Assembly (NCBI GenBank): GCA_022828595.1
Contig: JAKGHH010000001.1
Coordinates: 122,400,999 to 122,464,998 of the forward strand
DNA length: 64,000 nt
Direction of reading: 5' to 3'
Source: Nelumbo lutea
Taxonomy: Eukaryota > Streptophyta > Magnoliopsida > Proteales > Nelumbonaceae
In this document: positions 47,681-59,417 of the stretch, piece after piece
How the letters are laid out: each line of letters begins with the position of its first letter
Position numbering within the stretch: the first letter of the stretch is position 1
Notes under the pieces: model-generated
What the model saw: only the letters and a program-made list of their open reading frames with translations
Databases searched by the model: none
What the model was told of the DNA's origin: nothing
Translations under genes and position numbers: made by a program

Positions 47681-48193
47681 TGTTGCTGGTCAAAATGGGC
47701 TGAGGGCAATACAGTCAATTTATTCACAAGCCAAGTGCCGAGGAGTCAAGGAGCAGTGGAGGAGTCCGAGGTCTCAAGGAGCCGATGACTTGCGAGGCAC
47801 CGATCCCTCAAAGAGTGGAGAAAGAGTAACGTTAGAGGCCTTAGGTGAATACCCGAGGTAGAGACTCTGATGGTCAAGTTATATTAGGAGGCACGAGGTG
47901 GACGAGGCCACAAAGGAGATTAAGCGATCCCAAGCTTTTGCTTTTGAGCCTAAGTTCCAGTTGCGGGTGTGTAGATGTTTACCTCGAGGGGGTTGCCCCT
48001 TATTGAGACTTGAGGCCGCCTAGAGGTAGGTGGGCTCGGATGGTCCAGATGCAGTCTGTACGTGAGTTGCATGGTCATCCAATGTCACCATGTGAGCTCA
48101 TGCCATTGGCTCCAGAATATACGTCGAGCTCAGTTTTGCGCACACATGATTGGATCCGCCCTGAACTCCGTCGCCTAATATGCGCATGCATCA
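47681..48193 (-). repeat. 3' LTR of Tat copy 4
   Basis: Runs from TGTTGCTGGTCAAAATGGG to GCGCATGCATCA. Compared with the 5' LTR it lacks about 30 bases near its end, lacks a GCATGAGGTGCAAGCACTC-type stretch, and has lost the TATA box (minus strand CTCAATAAGGGG near 48000). Confidence 0.85.
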
Positions 48194-48213
48194 TTTGCCC
48201 CCCGCCCCTCTTG
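48194..48213 (-). promoter_or_regulatory. Polypurine tract, Tat copy 4
   Basis: Plus-strand TTTGCCCCCCGCCCCTCTTG directly inside the 3' LTR. It reads as a purine tract on the minus strand. Confidence 0.75.
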
Positions 48214-48859
48214 AGGCCGTGGTGGAGGTCTATGCTGGGGACCTCCGCTTTGGCCGAAGGGAGTGTGTTGGATGTGTTGGGAGGTGCTGTTAGACCTTCC
48301 AAATAAGGATCTCGGCCCCAGTCTATCAGAGACGAGCATGGCATGGTCTATGGTGGCATCGACTTGATCTTCATTTTCTTTTCTAAGGGATGTTGTGGTG
48401 ACCCCTACTATTGGGAGGCCTTGGCTTCAGTGACAGAGTTTACTGGAGGTGGACGAGAGAGAACCTTGCCCCCTGCCCTGCTTTCTTGCTGATGCTGAGA
48501 CAAGTCTGCGGAGGTCTCAGCCTCGGCGAAGACGAGTGCGGGGTTATGACTTAGTCATTTGTAGAGTGCGACATGTCATTGTCAGTTAGAGAACCGTGGG
48601 AGAGACGAGTCTCGAAGGCGGGTGCAGACCATGCACAACATGGTTTTTCGTACTAACAGGTCAGAGCCATGTTCATGGCGGATCGGGCGAGATGAGTCAT
48701 GCGTTTGCTAGTTCAAAGTTGCTGGTCGAACCGGTGAGCGTGACAAGAGAACCGGTCGGCTCACTTGGTGTTGTTTTGTTTTCCTGAGGCGAGCGATGTG
48801 TGTCGGTAAGTGGAGAGGGCCGCGAAGGAAGTCATTGTGTAGTCATCGGATTGGAGGTG

Positions 48860-48900
48860 ATCTAGGCCATCCATTTTCCTTTAAATAGGGACCTTAGTTG
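48860..48900 (+). promoter_or_regulatory. Putative promoter of the antisense ORF, Tat copy 4
   Basis: GATCTAGGCCATCCATTTT at 48869-48887 and TTTAAATAGGG at 48890-48900 lie about 140 bases upstream of the ATG at 49032. The first motif matches GATCTAGACCATTGG of copy 3. No ACGTCA site is seen close by. Confidence 0.5.
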
Positions 48901-49031
48901 CATAACTTTGCATCATTTGCTTAAAAGCGCCCTTGCTTTCGAGTGATCTTTGCTTACCAGAGCCTTCGGCTTGCAAGTCTTTCTTAGAACTCTCCAGCCC
49001 TCGTCTTCTTTTAGGTAAACACCTTGTCCCC

Positions 49032-51271
49032 ATGTCTTACTCCAACTTTGGCCTTGAATGCTATGAGCTCCTGAGCTCCTTGGGGGCGAGCTCCTACCGA
49101 ACGCCATCACCCGCCAACCCCAACCAAGATTCCTTGATAGCCAAGGTCCCAACTTCGACGCACGAGGTCAAGGTGCTGAGGAAGAAGATTGCCCCCGAAG
49201 GCGCCAAGTGCAACCGAAGGAGCGAGGACTCTCCTTGTGAGAGCGTTGTGTCAGTGATACCGAGGTGGTAGAGTGGGAGGTCATTCCCGAGCCCAACCCG
49301 AGGAAGGTGGTTGAATATGTTGCCCGAGGAGTGATGATAGGGCGTCTGCCATGCTCGAAGCACGACAGTGTTCTTGACTACGACCAAGTGAAATCCTTGG
49401 CTAGGAGGTATCATATCCCTCGGTCCTATAGGCTTAGGGTCCCTGACACTAGTAATCGGCCATGGACATCGGAGGAGGGGGAAATCTGTGTGTACCAACA
49501 TTTTTTGGAGTTTGGCCTCAAGTTTCCCCTCCATCCTATGATCTCCAAGTTGTTGAAGTGATACGGCATCACGATCATCCAGCTAGCCCTCAATGCCCTA
49601 AGGGCCATCATTGCCCTGTTGGTGGTGGGCCGGCTTTGGGACATGGAGCTAACCCAAAAAATCTTTCACACCGTGTTCATGCCAAGGCCACACGGTGGCT
49701 TGTACTACTTCCATCTCTTGAGAGGTTGACCCATGGACAACCCCTCATCCCTTCATAACTGGAAGAGCAAGTTCTTATTTGTCTCTTACCTCGAGTGTTG
49801 GTCATTTAAGACGAGCTGGGGGAGATGCATCTTGTTGCCGAGAAGCCCACACCCCTTCTTTGGGATGATGAAGCCGCAGTGATGACCCACATTCTTGTGT
49901 TGGGGACAATCTGAGCCAAGCCCCTAGTGATGAAGGAGTTTTCCTTGGTTGTCAGGCACAACCCTGCCCGCCTCGGTAGGAGAAGTCTTGTTGTCAGATT
50001 TTAACATGTTGGTCTTTCATTTTACTTGGAGGTACTGACTCTTTTTGTTTTTTTTTTTTTTTTCAAAGATGCTTGTGGACGCAAAGAGATATCTACTGGA
50101 GAAGGCCCTGGCCAGGAAGAATGCCCCTAGCGAGGGTGCATCTAGGAGGTAGATGTCGAGGAGGTCTGCTCCTGCACCTGCCGAGAGGACGCCTCAGCCT
50201 CCAATTGCTGCTACCGGTGGGGCTGACTGAGGCAAGAGCCCGGCCGAGGGGAGCCAACAGAAGGTGGATGGCTAGAAGAGGCCAGCTGACACACCTCATC
50301 CCCTGCAGGGGAAGAGGTTGGCGCATAAAAACTGCCCAACTGAGGGCGGTGACCAAGAGAGGGAGGCCGCTAGTGCACCACAGAGGCCTTCTACAAAGGA
50401 GCCCAGAATTGGGCCTTCGTCTTCTGAAGAGCCCTTGCCCTTGGAAGAGGGGGAGCTCATTGCATGACGAGTATTCCACCCTCGGTGGAATGTTTGAGAG
50501 GGGGACTCCATCGACACCACGGGGGTCGGTAGAATTTTGATTAAGGGGATGATCCCTCAAGGGGATCATCTCGCCATGATGAACTTGAACCCCCTCACTG
50601 TTCGAGACCGGGGGCTAGACTTCCTGGTCGAGGTATGCTGTTTCTTTCCTTCACTTTGTTGGCTTCCTTTTTCGCTTTTTTAGTTAAATCTGCTGATGTG
50701 GGTGCTTTTGTTGCAGGTCTGTCGGCACTACATCGGCTTGAATGACTGAGCCGTGCTCCTCCTCAACCGCCTAAAGAAGATCGAGGAGAAGAACGAGCAG
50801 CTCGGGCTGTGGGTTGCTTCGGCCGAGAGCATCCGAGATTATGCCCTTTCAACTCTAGAGGAGGAAAAACAGCTCCAAAAAATGTTGGAGGATGACTTGA
50901 AGGCGAATAAGGCTTGGGTTGTTGAACTTCAGGAACAACTTAAGAACAAGCAGCTCGAGCGTGTCCATCTGGACGAGGCCATGGTGGAGGCTCAGGAGGA
51001 CACCAAGAACGCCATCCTTGTTTCGAAGACCTCAGAGGAGTACCAATGAGCCCCAACCACTTATGGGGTTGATTCCTACTTAAAGGGGACCAAGGACACA
51101 AAGCTTGAGGTGTTGCTGTTGGCTCTGAACTTCCTAGTGGACGAGCTGAAGGTCCCCCAAGATGTCGAGACTCTTCCTCCCGACGTTGCCCTCATTCCTA
51201 TTATTGCCGAGGACTCAATCGCCCCTCCTACCGAGGACTCGGTTGTTCCTCCTATTGATGGCAGCGTGTAG
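49032..51271 (+). pseudogene. Antisense accessory ORF, Tat copy 4 (broken)
   Basis: Starts MSYSNFGLECYELLSSLG. After a frame change come LDYDQVKSLARRYHIPRSY, EEGEICVYQHFLEFGLKFPL and HPMISKLLK, the core of the plant 'putative gypsy type transposon' family (PF04195). A proline- and charge-rich part follows, then a long coiled coil (50753-51049: RLKKIEEKNEQLGLWVASAE, LEEEKQLQKMLEDDLKANKA). The acidic end PPDVALIPIIAEDS stops at TAG 51269-51271. Stops at 49559 and several frame changes make it non-functional. It runs opposite to gag-pol. Confidence 0.7.
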
Positions 51272-52130
51272 GCGACATACCTTTTCTACTTTTTTGTCAA
51301 TCTTTTTGTAAATGGTTTCATCTCCTGAGGCCTTCTTTTGTAAGGACTGAACTCCCATACTTAGTGAAATATGAAACACTTTTTTATGTATCTTGTGCCT
51401 TTATCACTTGTATTTCTCTCTTTCTTCTTTTTTTTTTCTCAAAGGTCACAAGTAGCAAAATATTAATGTCCGAGGTAACCTATTAGTCGCTTGCTTAGGA
51501 AGTTAAAGGGGTTTGGCCAAGGTTGAGATGTGCCACCGAGGTGCTCAAGGCTCCTTTCCTCAGTGAGGAGGAAAGGGGTTGGTGTCGGCTCTTCGAGCTT
51601 GCTCTTGGTCCCCTTAGGAATTGGCTGGGCGAGGTTGAGGTGAACTGTTGGGGTGCCCGGGGTTGTGCCCCACTTGCCCTTTGTTGTGTTAAGTGCATGG
51701 AGACGAGGTGGCTTGCTTCCATCGAGGTGTTTGGGGCGAGGGATGTGCCCTGGCCAACTTGGCTTACCTTTTTCGGAAGTGCCCTAAGGTGATCCTTCGG
51801 ACGACTTGGGGTACCGTGGCACTGTCGACAAAGGTCAGTGCGCTTTTCCTACTTGGTGAGGTACTTAGGTGATTTCTTAGTGTTCGTTTGTTATAGGCCA
51901 AGGTTAGTGGCCAATGCTTGTAGTCGAGGCCCCTTTCACTTCCTGCCTTAGTACAAGGGCGAGGCGGATGTATGGTTTGCGAAGAACTGTGTGTCCAGGC
52001 CGCCGTCTGGTCTAAGCATGGGGCCTCAGAGGGGGCTATACATGTCGGCCAGTTGTGTGGCCGGGGGGGAAGGAACTTTGCATTTGTCTTCACTGTTTGG
52101 CTACTAGGGAGTACATTCATTGGTAATACA
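51272..52130. other. Spacer between convergent antisense ORF and pol, Tat copy 4
   Basis: The first 200 bases are T-rich with AT-rich signals, like a 3' UTR for the plus-strand ORF. The remainder is GC-rich with CCGAGGT and GGCGAGG words but without a clear tandem array, unlike copies 1 and 3. Confidence 0.4.
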
Positions 52131-53270
52131 TTTAGAGATTTTCCGAATTCCATATTCGAGGGATTTGTCTTCCATTTAAGTGTTTGAGCCAAAATGTGCT
52201 AGGGCCGACAACTTGCTTGACTTTGTAGGGACGTTCCTAGTTGGTGCCGAGCTTTCCTACACCGGGCTCGGGCACCATGACTTTCCTAAGGACGAGGTCT
52301 CCTTCTTAGTAATGTCTCTCTTTTACCCTTGAGTTGTAGTAGTGAGCTACTCTTTGATGATAGGCTGCTACCCTTACCTGTGCCTGTTCTCTGACTTCTT
52401 CCAGCAGGTCTAGGTTGGTTCTGAGCTCTTCATCATTCTCGGTTTCGTTGTATGCCTCGATCCGAAGCGTCCACTGGCCAATCTCTGTTGCAACAACAAC
52501 CTCGATGCCATAAGTTAGGTTGAATGGTGTCTCTCTTGTAGCTATCCGAGGTGTCATCCGGTAGGTCCATAGGACACTGCTTAGTTCATCGGCCCAGAGG
52601 CCTTTGGCTCTATCGAGTATGGTCTTTAGTCCATCTAAGATAGTTCAATCGGTGACCTCGGCTATGCTGTTTGTTTGAGGGTAGCCTACCAAGGTATGCT
52701 GCTACTTGATGCCAAGGGAGGTGCACCATTCCCGAAACCTCGCATCATCGAACTGATTCCCGTTGTTTGTGACTAGCATGCAGGAGAGGCCGAAGCGGCA
52801 GATGTTCTTCTAGAGGAAATTTTGTATCATTTTGGATGTGATGGTAGCCAAGGGCTTGACTTCGACCCATTTGGTGAAGTAGTTGATGGCGACAAAGAGG
52901 TACTTTTTGTTTCCAATGGCTTAAGGGAAGGGGCTGAGGAGGTCCATGCACCACTTAGCGAAGGGCCAAGGGTTGCTGATGGCCAATGGGGTTGTAGCTA
53001 GTCAATGGGAGATGTTGGAGTGTCTCTAGAATCGGTTGCATTTTTCCACCAACTCAGATGCATCCTTTTGAACTATCAACCAGAAGTACCCTTGCCTTGG
53101 TGCTTTTTGGGCCAAAGCTCTACCTTTGAGGTGGTTGCCGCAGATGCCTTCATGAATCTCTCGGAGCACGTATTTGTCCTCCTCTCAGTGGAGGCATCGA
53201 AGGTAGGCAAGGTGAAAGATCTTCGGTATAGCTTCCCTTCAAATAAAGTGTAGTGGGTGACCTGTCTTCG
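52131..53270 (-). pseudogene. Integrase, Tat copy 4
   Basis: N-terminal zinc-binding remnants lie around 53060-53160. The target region MTPRIATRETPFNLTYGIEV and IEAYNETENDEELRTNLDLL (52306-52557) and the C-terminal PEPGVGKLGTN...ERPYKV (52230-52290) follow the usual order and end near 52131. Frame changes between 52560 and 53060 and a stop at the tryptophan of the GPY-like block break it. Confidence 0.8.
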
Positions 53271-53830
53271 GATTCGCCTGGCCTGGTTTCTGTTTTTGGG
53301 CAGTTGTTCAATCAAAAGGAAAGTAATGGTGGGACCCATCCACGACAGCTCGACTTGTACTGGAAGGACTTGAACTTCTTCAATGGAGGGCCAAGCTAAC
53401 TTTTCCATTTGAATAGTGTGGTAGAGGGCGGTGCCCGAGGTGCCTACTAACTTGGATAGGACATCAGCTCTCATGTTCTTGGACCGCAAAACTTGTCGTA
53501 GCAAGAAGTGTTGGAAGTGGCGGGCTAATTCTTGCACCTTGGCAATGTACCTGGTTATGCTTTGCTCCCTGGCCTCGTACTCACCATTGACTTGGTTTAC
53601 CACTAGTTGGGAATCACTGAAGACCTCAATGCGTTGTGAGTCGAGGTCCTTCGCGAGTTGTAATCCGGCGAGGAGGGCTTTGTACTTAGCTTCATTGTTG
53701 GACGTCGAGAAGTCAAACCTGAATGCGTATTCTACTTTGATGTTGTACGGGTGAGGAGTATGAGGCTGGCTCCACTTCCCTTGGAGTTGGATGAGCCATC
53801 AACGAACAACTTCTAGGTAGGTTGAGCTTC
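53076..53830 (-). pseudogene. Second (archaeal-like) RNase H, Tat copy 4
   Basis: KLFVDGSSNSKGSGASLILL near 53750-53815 and the long open stretch with LVVNQVNGEYEAREQSITRY, IAKVQELARHFQHF and RSKNMRADVLSKLVG (53420-53610) match the extra RNase H. The last part of the open frame runs on toward integrase. Stops separate the first two blocks. Confidence 0.8.
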
Positions 53831-53879
53831 TTCAGACGACTGAGATCTTTCTTCCTACTCCTCTTCAGGGGCTTGGCGG

Positions 53880-54535
53880 AGGGTTCGGTTGAAGGTGCAT
53901 TCTGTCACGAGATTTGCAAGGCTTGTGCTTTGATTGCTAGCCTCGGCTAGTACTAAATGTTGAGCTCAGACAGCTCGATGGCCCACTTGATTAGCCACCC
54001 CGAGGTCTCGGGCTTGGTGAGGATGGCTTTAAGGGGTTGATTGGTCAGGACCGTCAAAGTGTGGGCTTGAAAATACGGCCTGAGCTTCCTAGCTGAGACC
54101 ACCAAGGTGAAAACCAACTTCTCCACCTTGGGATATAGGGTCTCAGCGTCGCAAAGGACCTTCCTGACATAGTAGATTGGTCTCTGTATTCCATCTTCTC
54201 TGATTAGTACCGAGATGATAGCCTAATCCCTGATCGAGAGATACAAATATAACATGTCCCCTTGGAATGGCTGAGTGAGGAGGGGAGGTGAGGCGAGGTA
54301 GGACTTTAACTCTTCAAAGGCATGCTGACACTCTTCCGTCCATTGGAAGTTCTTCAGTTTCTTGATGGCTCGGAAGAAGGGTACGTTATGGTCAACTGAC
54401 TTCGACATGAAACAGTTAAGGGCAGCCACTTAGCCAATAAGTCTTTAGGTTTCCTTGACCAACCGAGGTGGTTCCATATCCAAGATAGCTCAGATCTTCT
54501 CTGCGTTGGCCTCTATTCCTTAGATCTTCTCTGAG
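53880..54535 (-). pseudogene. RT thumb and RNase H remnant, Tat copy 4 (RT core deleted)
   Basis: IEANAEKI, AILDMEPPRLVKE, then AALNCFMSKSVDHNVPFFRA and FEELKSYLASPPLLTQPFQG correspond to the RT thumb and linked RNase H. Immediately upstream, at about 54540, the sequence jumps to the protease tail. The blocks with SGYNQI, PFGLKN and YVDD are missing. Confidence 0.8.
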
Positions 54536-54539
54536 GAAA

Positions 54540-55340
54540 CTTACCAGTTCAAATAGGCTTTGGGGGGAAGGTTGGACTTGACGTGGACAGACTTCTCAGG
54601 CTCGGTCTTGTCTAAGGGAACTAAGACGAGGTCCTCATCCAGTTGGCCTCAACTCGCCGGTTCCTCCCTGAGGTCAAGGCTCTTGATTTGTAGGGTTTCC
54701 TTGTTCTTGCCCTTCAGTGATGCCACGTAACACTAGAGGGCGACTTGCTGATCCCCCCGAACGACTCCGACGTTGTGCTCGGTGGGGAACTTGAGGGTGA
54801 GGTGGTAGGAGGAGATGGTTGCCTTGAGTGCATGGAGGGTCGACCTCCCAATGATGGCATTATAGGGGAAGCCGATCCTCATGACCAAGAACTTGTTCAT
54901 CCTCATCACATGTCGAGGCTCTATTCCTATCATGATGGGTAGGGTGATTCTTCCTTCCGACCTGACCACGTTGCTGGAGAAGCCAAGGAGTGGCATATTG
55001 GCGAGCTGAAGGTGCTCGGGTGCCAGCTTCATTTTTTCAAATCCATCGTAGAAGAGGATGTCAGCCAAGGAGTCGTTGTCTAGTAGAATCCTCTTCACCA
55101 TAAAGTTCACTACGGCGACTAAGATCACGAGCACGTTGTCATGGGGGACTATGACCCCCTTCAAGTCCTTGTCAATGAATGTTATGGCTTTTTCCTTCTT
55201 CGACTTCTTGGAATCCAACCCCTAGATGCTTAATTGCCTGGCGTAGGCCTTACGGGCTGAGGTCGAAGCTCCAACCGAGGTCGTGCCCTCGACAATGACG
55301 ACTATTGAAAGAATGGTAGGATCCATCTAATGGACGCCAT
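54540..55340 (-). pseudogene. Aspartic protease region, Tat copy 4
   Basis: An open stretch of 162 codons (54733-55218) gives AITFIDKDLKGVIVPHDNVL, RILLDNDSLADILFYDGFEK, LLGFSSNVVRSEGRITLPIM and YNAIIGRSTLHALKATISSY. The active-site position reads DNDSLAD where DxGSSAD is usual, so the catalytic triplet is damaged. Upstream ASTSARKAYARQ is the typical lead-in. Confidence 0.8.
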
Positions 55341-55364
55341 AAAAGGTTGCGGAATGGGTGGGGC

Positions 55365-57255
55365 GAATTTCAAAATTTCCTACCTTCTCCCAACTGGGAA
55401 TCATATTCCCTGAATTTAGAATACAATATTCAAGGATCTACTTGAACCATAATCAAACCAGATCTGTACCAAAAGATAAATGGGAGGATTATACCTGATC
55501 CGGAGAAGCAGTATCTCCCAAAGTTGGTGTTCACGCCCAAAGAATGCTCCAAGATCTGTCCCTGCTGAAGATGACACAGCTGTGGATGGAACAGAACCAG
55601 CAGGGTGCGTCCTACACACTGGATCCTTCACAAGAATCCCCTGGATGTACTAAACACTGAATTCTTTCAGTCTTTCTTGCAAGACTGATGTCAAGAACTG
55701 GTTTCTTGACTTTCTTTTCTGCAAAGATCAAATCTTGCAACAATGCAGATGGCGGCGGCAGGAGGAGATTTCCAGAAACGAAAAGGCTGAACTGTTTTCT
55801 TTTCTGGAGAGAATGAGATCTAATCTCAATTCGCAGGAACCTTTCTTGCTTACCAGAACCTCTTGGATCGAAATCTGATTTCCCTGTCTTGGTTCATTCG
55901 AAAATCTCCTCTCTTTTCTTCTTGATTAAGAAATCTCCTAATTAGGAGTTATCCCAATCCAAATCAGTATTTGGATAGGGGATAATCTTAATCCCTTTCC
56001 CAGATAGAGTTAGCTTACTCCTGATCTTATCAGGAGGTTACCAGATTCAAATCTGATTTGAATTTGGTCTCTAAGAGTGGATAAGGCTAAGAGCCCAATC
56101 CTTTTTGCTAACTTCAATCTCAAATTCGCCCCATTGATGGGTGATCATATCAGCCCACTTCGAAATGGGCTTTTGGCCCATTAAGTATTCAGTGTTTAAT
56201 TAGTTTCCAATCTGCTGCCCAGTTAGGCTTCTTTGTATGGCGTGGGACCCAAGCATTGATCTACACACCAGCCACATGGGTTCGGCCCAGCCTTTAATAC
56301 AAGGCCCAGCCAAATTCACTGAAAATCTCAATGAACCCCTTGAGTCCATCATATGGACCCTATGGGCCCAACACTTACATTAAGTGGTCCCTGGGCCAAG
56401 CCATCTTATAAAAACCCAGGGACTGTGGGCAGGTGCAAGATTATCCCATCAGGTATTATCCTAAATGGTCTTACACTTAACCTCTCAGCCCTTAATGATC
56501 AAGCACTGCCCGACAAGAGAGGACCTCTCCCTCGGCTGCAAGGAACAGTGCCGCACTCTCCTCTCACATGGATCCCAGGAATTAAAACCATTTGCAAACA
56601 ATTTGAAACCGTACATATATAAATATATTAATTTTGCAAAAACAAAATTCCAACGATTGAAATCAACTGCCGGCAGTTTGGTTTCCATCAGAGAGAGTGC
56701 ATTCCCGATCATTACCCTTTGTCCGACAAAGTGGCTGATTCTGTCACTATGACCACCCACTCAAATGAATTCTCAAACTGCCCCAACATACCCAGGTTTT
56801 GATCCCCACTAAGGATCTCACTGATTGGCATATCAAAGGCAGCCTGATCCAGCACCTAGTGAAGTGTCATAATCGAGTCTAGGGGTCAGGTGTAACTTTC
56901 CAGTTTTGCCCATCTATCTCCAAGGTCCAGGGCAAGACTGGAAATCTGGTCCGGTTCAAGGATTCAAGTAATCCCATGCTGTATGTGCCTCGGGTCTTAC
57001 CCTGATGGCTGAGACAGGCCATCCAACACTTGGTGGCACACCAGTATCAGCCTTGGCAGGATAAATCTCCCCAGACTTATCCAACGGCTGTGAACATTTA
57101 AAACTAACATGAGTCTCTACAAATGTCCAGTTTTAGGGTTTTACACAGAATTAAACCAAACAACATGAATCAAACATGCACTTTATTTATTTCCACTAAA
57201 TAACAAAAGTACATCAAAATGATTGAAGCTAAGGGCATACAAAACTGTCTAACAA
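55365..57255. mobile_element. Unassigned insertion between gag and protease of Tat copy 4
   Basis: About 1.9 kb with different composition interrupts the Gag-protease linker. It has no long ORF and no recognisable protein. Its length, lack of coding and CA-rich, TATAAAA-containing sequence (near 56407) would fit a solo LTR of another retrotransposon family, but I found no convincing TG...CA pair with a target duplication. The edges are approximate. Confidence 0.45.
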
Positions 57256-57264
57256 CTATGACGC

Positions 57265-58180
57265 TAGCTAATTGTCAGTGCTACTGGTACTGCTACTACT
57301 GTGAGGACGAGGCGCCTACCTTATCGCCCACGTATTGCTTAAGGTGGTCGCAGTGAATGAGAGACTCTATTTCATTCTTCAACTCATAGTAGTCCTCGGT
57401 GTCATGATTAGTGTCGCGGTAGTACTTACAACACTTCTTCGGATTTCCCCTCTTGGGGATTCTTTTCATCTTCTTAGGCCACTTGAGTACTCCTTTTTCC
57501 TGACCTACACGAAGATCTGCATCTAGGTGGAGTTGAGTGGCGTATATTCTCTATAAGCCAGGGCCGAGGCCGGTGGCTTCTTGTTGTCCTTGTTGTTGTT
57601 GTTGTTGTCATTGCGACTGTCTCCATTTCTTCTCTTCTTCTCGGGGCCTCCATGGTGGCGGTTGGCCTCTCCTTCTTGGTGATCGCCAGCCGAGACCTCC
57701 TTGGCGGCGATGTACTTGAGGGCCAAGCCTGGTATGAGACCGTTGATGACAGTGTGCATGGAAATTATGGAGTCGAGGTCCCAGACCTTGAACTCCTTCT
57801 TAAACGGTCAATGTATGATCACAGGCTCTTGCCCTGCTTTTTCCGAACAGCCATGAGGGAGACGACACTCTTTTGGCACTGCTTGCTCCTGATGGAGTGG
57901 GCGAGGAAGAGACTGGTGAACTATTCCCATGAACCAGTGAAGCGAAGGGGGGAGCCCAGAGAACCAACGATGGGCTGCCCCCTTGAAGGTTGCCTGGAAA
58001 GTTCGACACGTCAGGGTGTCGGAGTATTCGTAGAGGAGCATGAGTGCCTTGAAGCTTTTCAGGTGGTCGTCGGGGTTTGTCGTCTCGTCGTACATCTCGA
58101 GCGCAGGATTTTGAAGTGCGACAGAAGCAGCTTGACAATGATGTCTAAGGTAAAGGCGTCCATCCTTCCAGATGGATGAC
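57265..58180 (-). pseudogene. Gag, Tat copy 4
   Basis: The capsid part gives MYDETTNPDDHLKSFKALML, LYEYSDTLTCRTFQATFKGA and AHRWFSGLPPSLHWF. A frame change follows, and the reading continues toward LIPGLALKYIAAKEVSAGDH and the zinc-knuckle-like KYYRDTNHDTEDYYELKNEI at 57330-57430. A second cysteine of the knuckle is a tyrosine. Confidence 0.8.
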
Positions 58181-58850
58181 TCTAGTTGGCTGAGGCTTTA
58201 GTTCTGCTTTCTCTTAGTTGGTGGAACTCATCTTTGACGGCTCCAAGTTGCTCTTGTAGGTCAACAATTCCCTAGTCAAGGGGGGACTGGGCCTCGTCCC
58301 GGTCCTCTCGGACTCGGCGGGGCTAGGCACAATTCCACGAATACTCTAATACGGGCCCATGACCATTCCTTCTTGCCCGTCTATCATTTAGGAGGTCTCA
58401 GAGGTTTGAGAAGCATGAGGGAGAAGTGCGGCATCAGCCCTCGGCTCTCGAGAGGGGGTTGTGATGGCCTGATCGCCCGCCTTCATCCTGAGAGTTCTCT
58501 CTTTGACGACGGTGACGATGCTCTTGATCTTGTTAATGATCGCGAGAATGTGTAGATTCTTCCCCCCTTTGGCTGGGGGTCTAGAGGTTTTCGGCAATTG
58601 GCTAGCACGTCGGCTACTATCAGATTCCGAACTGGCATAGAGCTCCCAGGGCAGCCTCCTGCCTAGGGGTACACCTCGTCAATCCATTGGGCAAGGTGGT
58701 CTAGCCGATCGAGGACCGCTTTGAATTGTTCCATCGTGACCAGGTTCTGGGCATTCTTGGTGTTTCTTACCATGTTGGCTGAAGCTTAGACTTAGGAGTT
58801 GATTCTTTTAGTTTTTTAAGGAAGCTTGATTGAGGGGAATCTTAGTGGTG

Positions 58851-58870
58851 TTCCCACAGACGACGCCAAT
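58851..58870 (-). promoter_or_regulatory. Primer-binding site, Tat copy 4
   Basis: Minus strand ATTGGCGTCGTCTGTGGGAA beside the LTR, identical to copy 2 although the two LTRs are otherwise unlike outside a short block. Confidence 0.8.
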
Positions 58871-59417
58871 TGTTGCCGGTCAAAATGGGTTGAGGGTAAC
58901 ACAATCAATTTACTCCTAAGCCGAGGTGCTGAGGAGCGATGGAAGAGTCTCAGGTTTCGAGGAGCCAAGGACTTGCGGGCCGATCCTACAAAGAGTGAAA
59001 GAAGAGTAACGTTAGAAGTCTCGAGTGAATGCCCGAGGTAGAGACTCCGACAGTCAAGTTAGTATCAGGAGGCACGAGGTGGATGAGGCATGAGGTGCAA
59101 GCACTCTGACGAGGCCACAAAGGAGATTAAGCGTTCCCAAACTTTTGCTCTTGAGCCTAAGTTCCAGTTGTAGGTGTGTAGATGTTTACCTCGAGGGGGT
59201 TGCCCCCTATTTATACTTGGAACCGCTTGAAGACAGATGGGCTTAGATAGTCCGAATGCAGTCCACGGTCATCCGAGGTCGCCAAGTAAACTCACACCAT
59301 TGGCTCCAGGACATTCGCCGAGCTCAGTTCTATCCACGCCCTGATTTGATCCGCCCTGAACTCCGCCGCTAACACGTGCAGGTCCGCTATTGGTCATGGC
59401 CACATGCGCCTGCATCA
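58871..59417 (-). repeat. 5' LTR of Tat copy 4
   Basis: Runs from TGTTGCCGGTCAAAATGGG to GCGCCTGCATCA. Minus-strand TATA box TATAAATAG at 59207-59215 is intact, in contrast to the 3' LTR. Confidence 0.85.

Larger units (their letters stand above)
47681..59417 (-). mobile_element. Tat-lineage retrotransposon, copy 4 (full length, defective)
   Basis: LTRs at 47681-48193 and 58871-59417 enclose polypurine tract, plus-strand accessory ORF, integrase, extra RNase H, RT-RNase H, protease, Gag and PBS. The RT fingers and palm are deleted, and an unrelated insertion of about 1.9 kb lies between Gag and protease. The first 50 aligned bases of the two LTRs differ at eight positions, mostly C/T or G/A changes, so the insertion is old. 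I see no clear 5-bp target duplication (GTTAT against GGTAC). Confidence 0.9.

Noticed and set aside
50073..50569. Overlapping long open frames on both strands (155 and 158 codons)
   Set aside because: GC-rich low-complexity part of the antisense ORF region in copy 4; translations are Arg/Pro/Leu-rich and match no conserved block of the family.
57537..57719. Cys-rich plus-strand frame (CCPCCCCCCH)
   Set aside because: Arises from a GTT repeat coding for Asn in the minus-strand Gag; not a real cysteine-rich protein.
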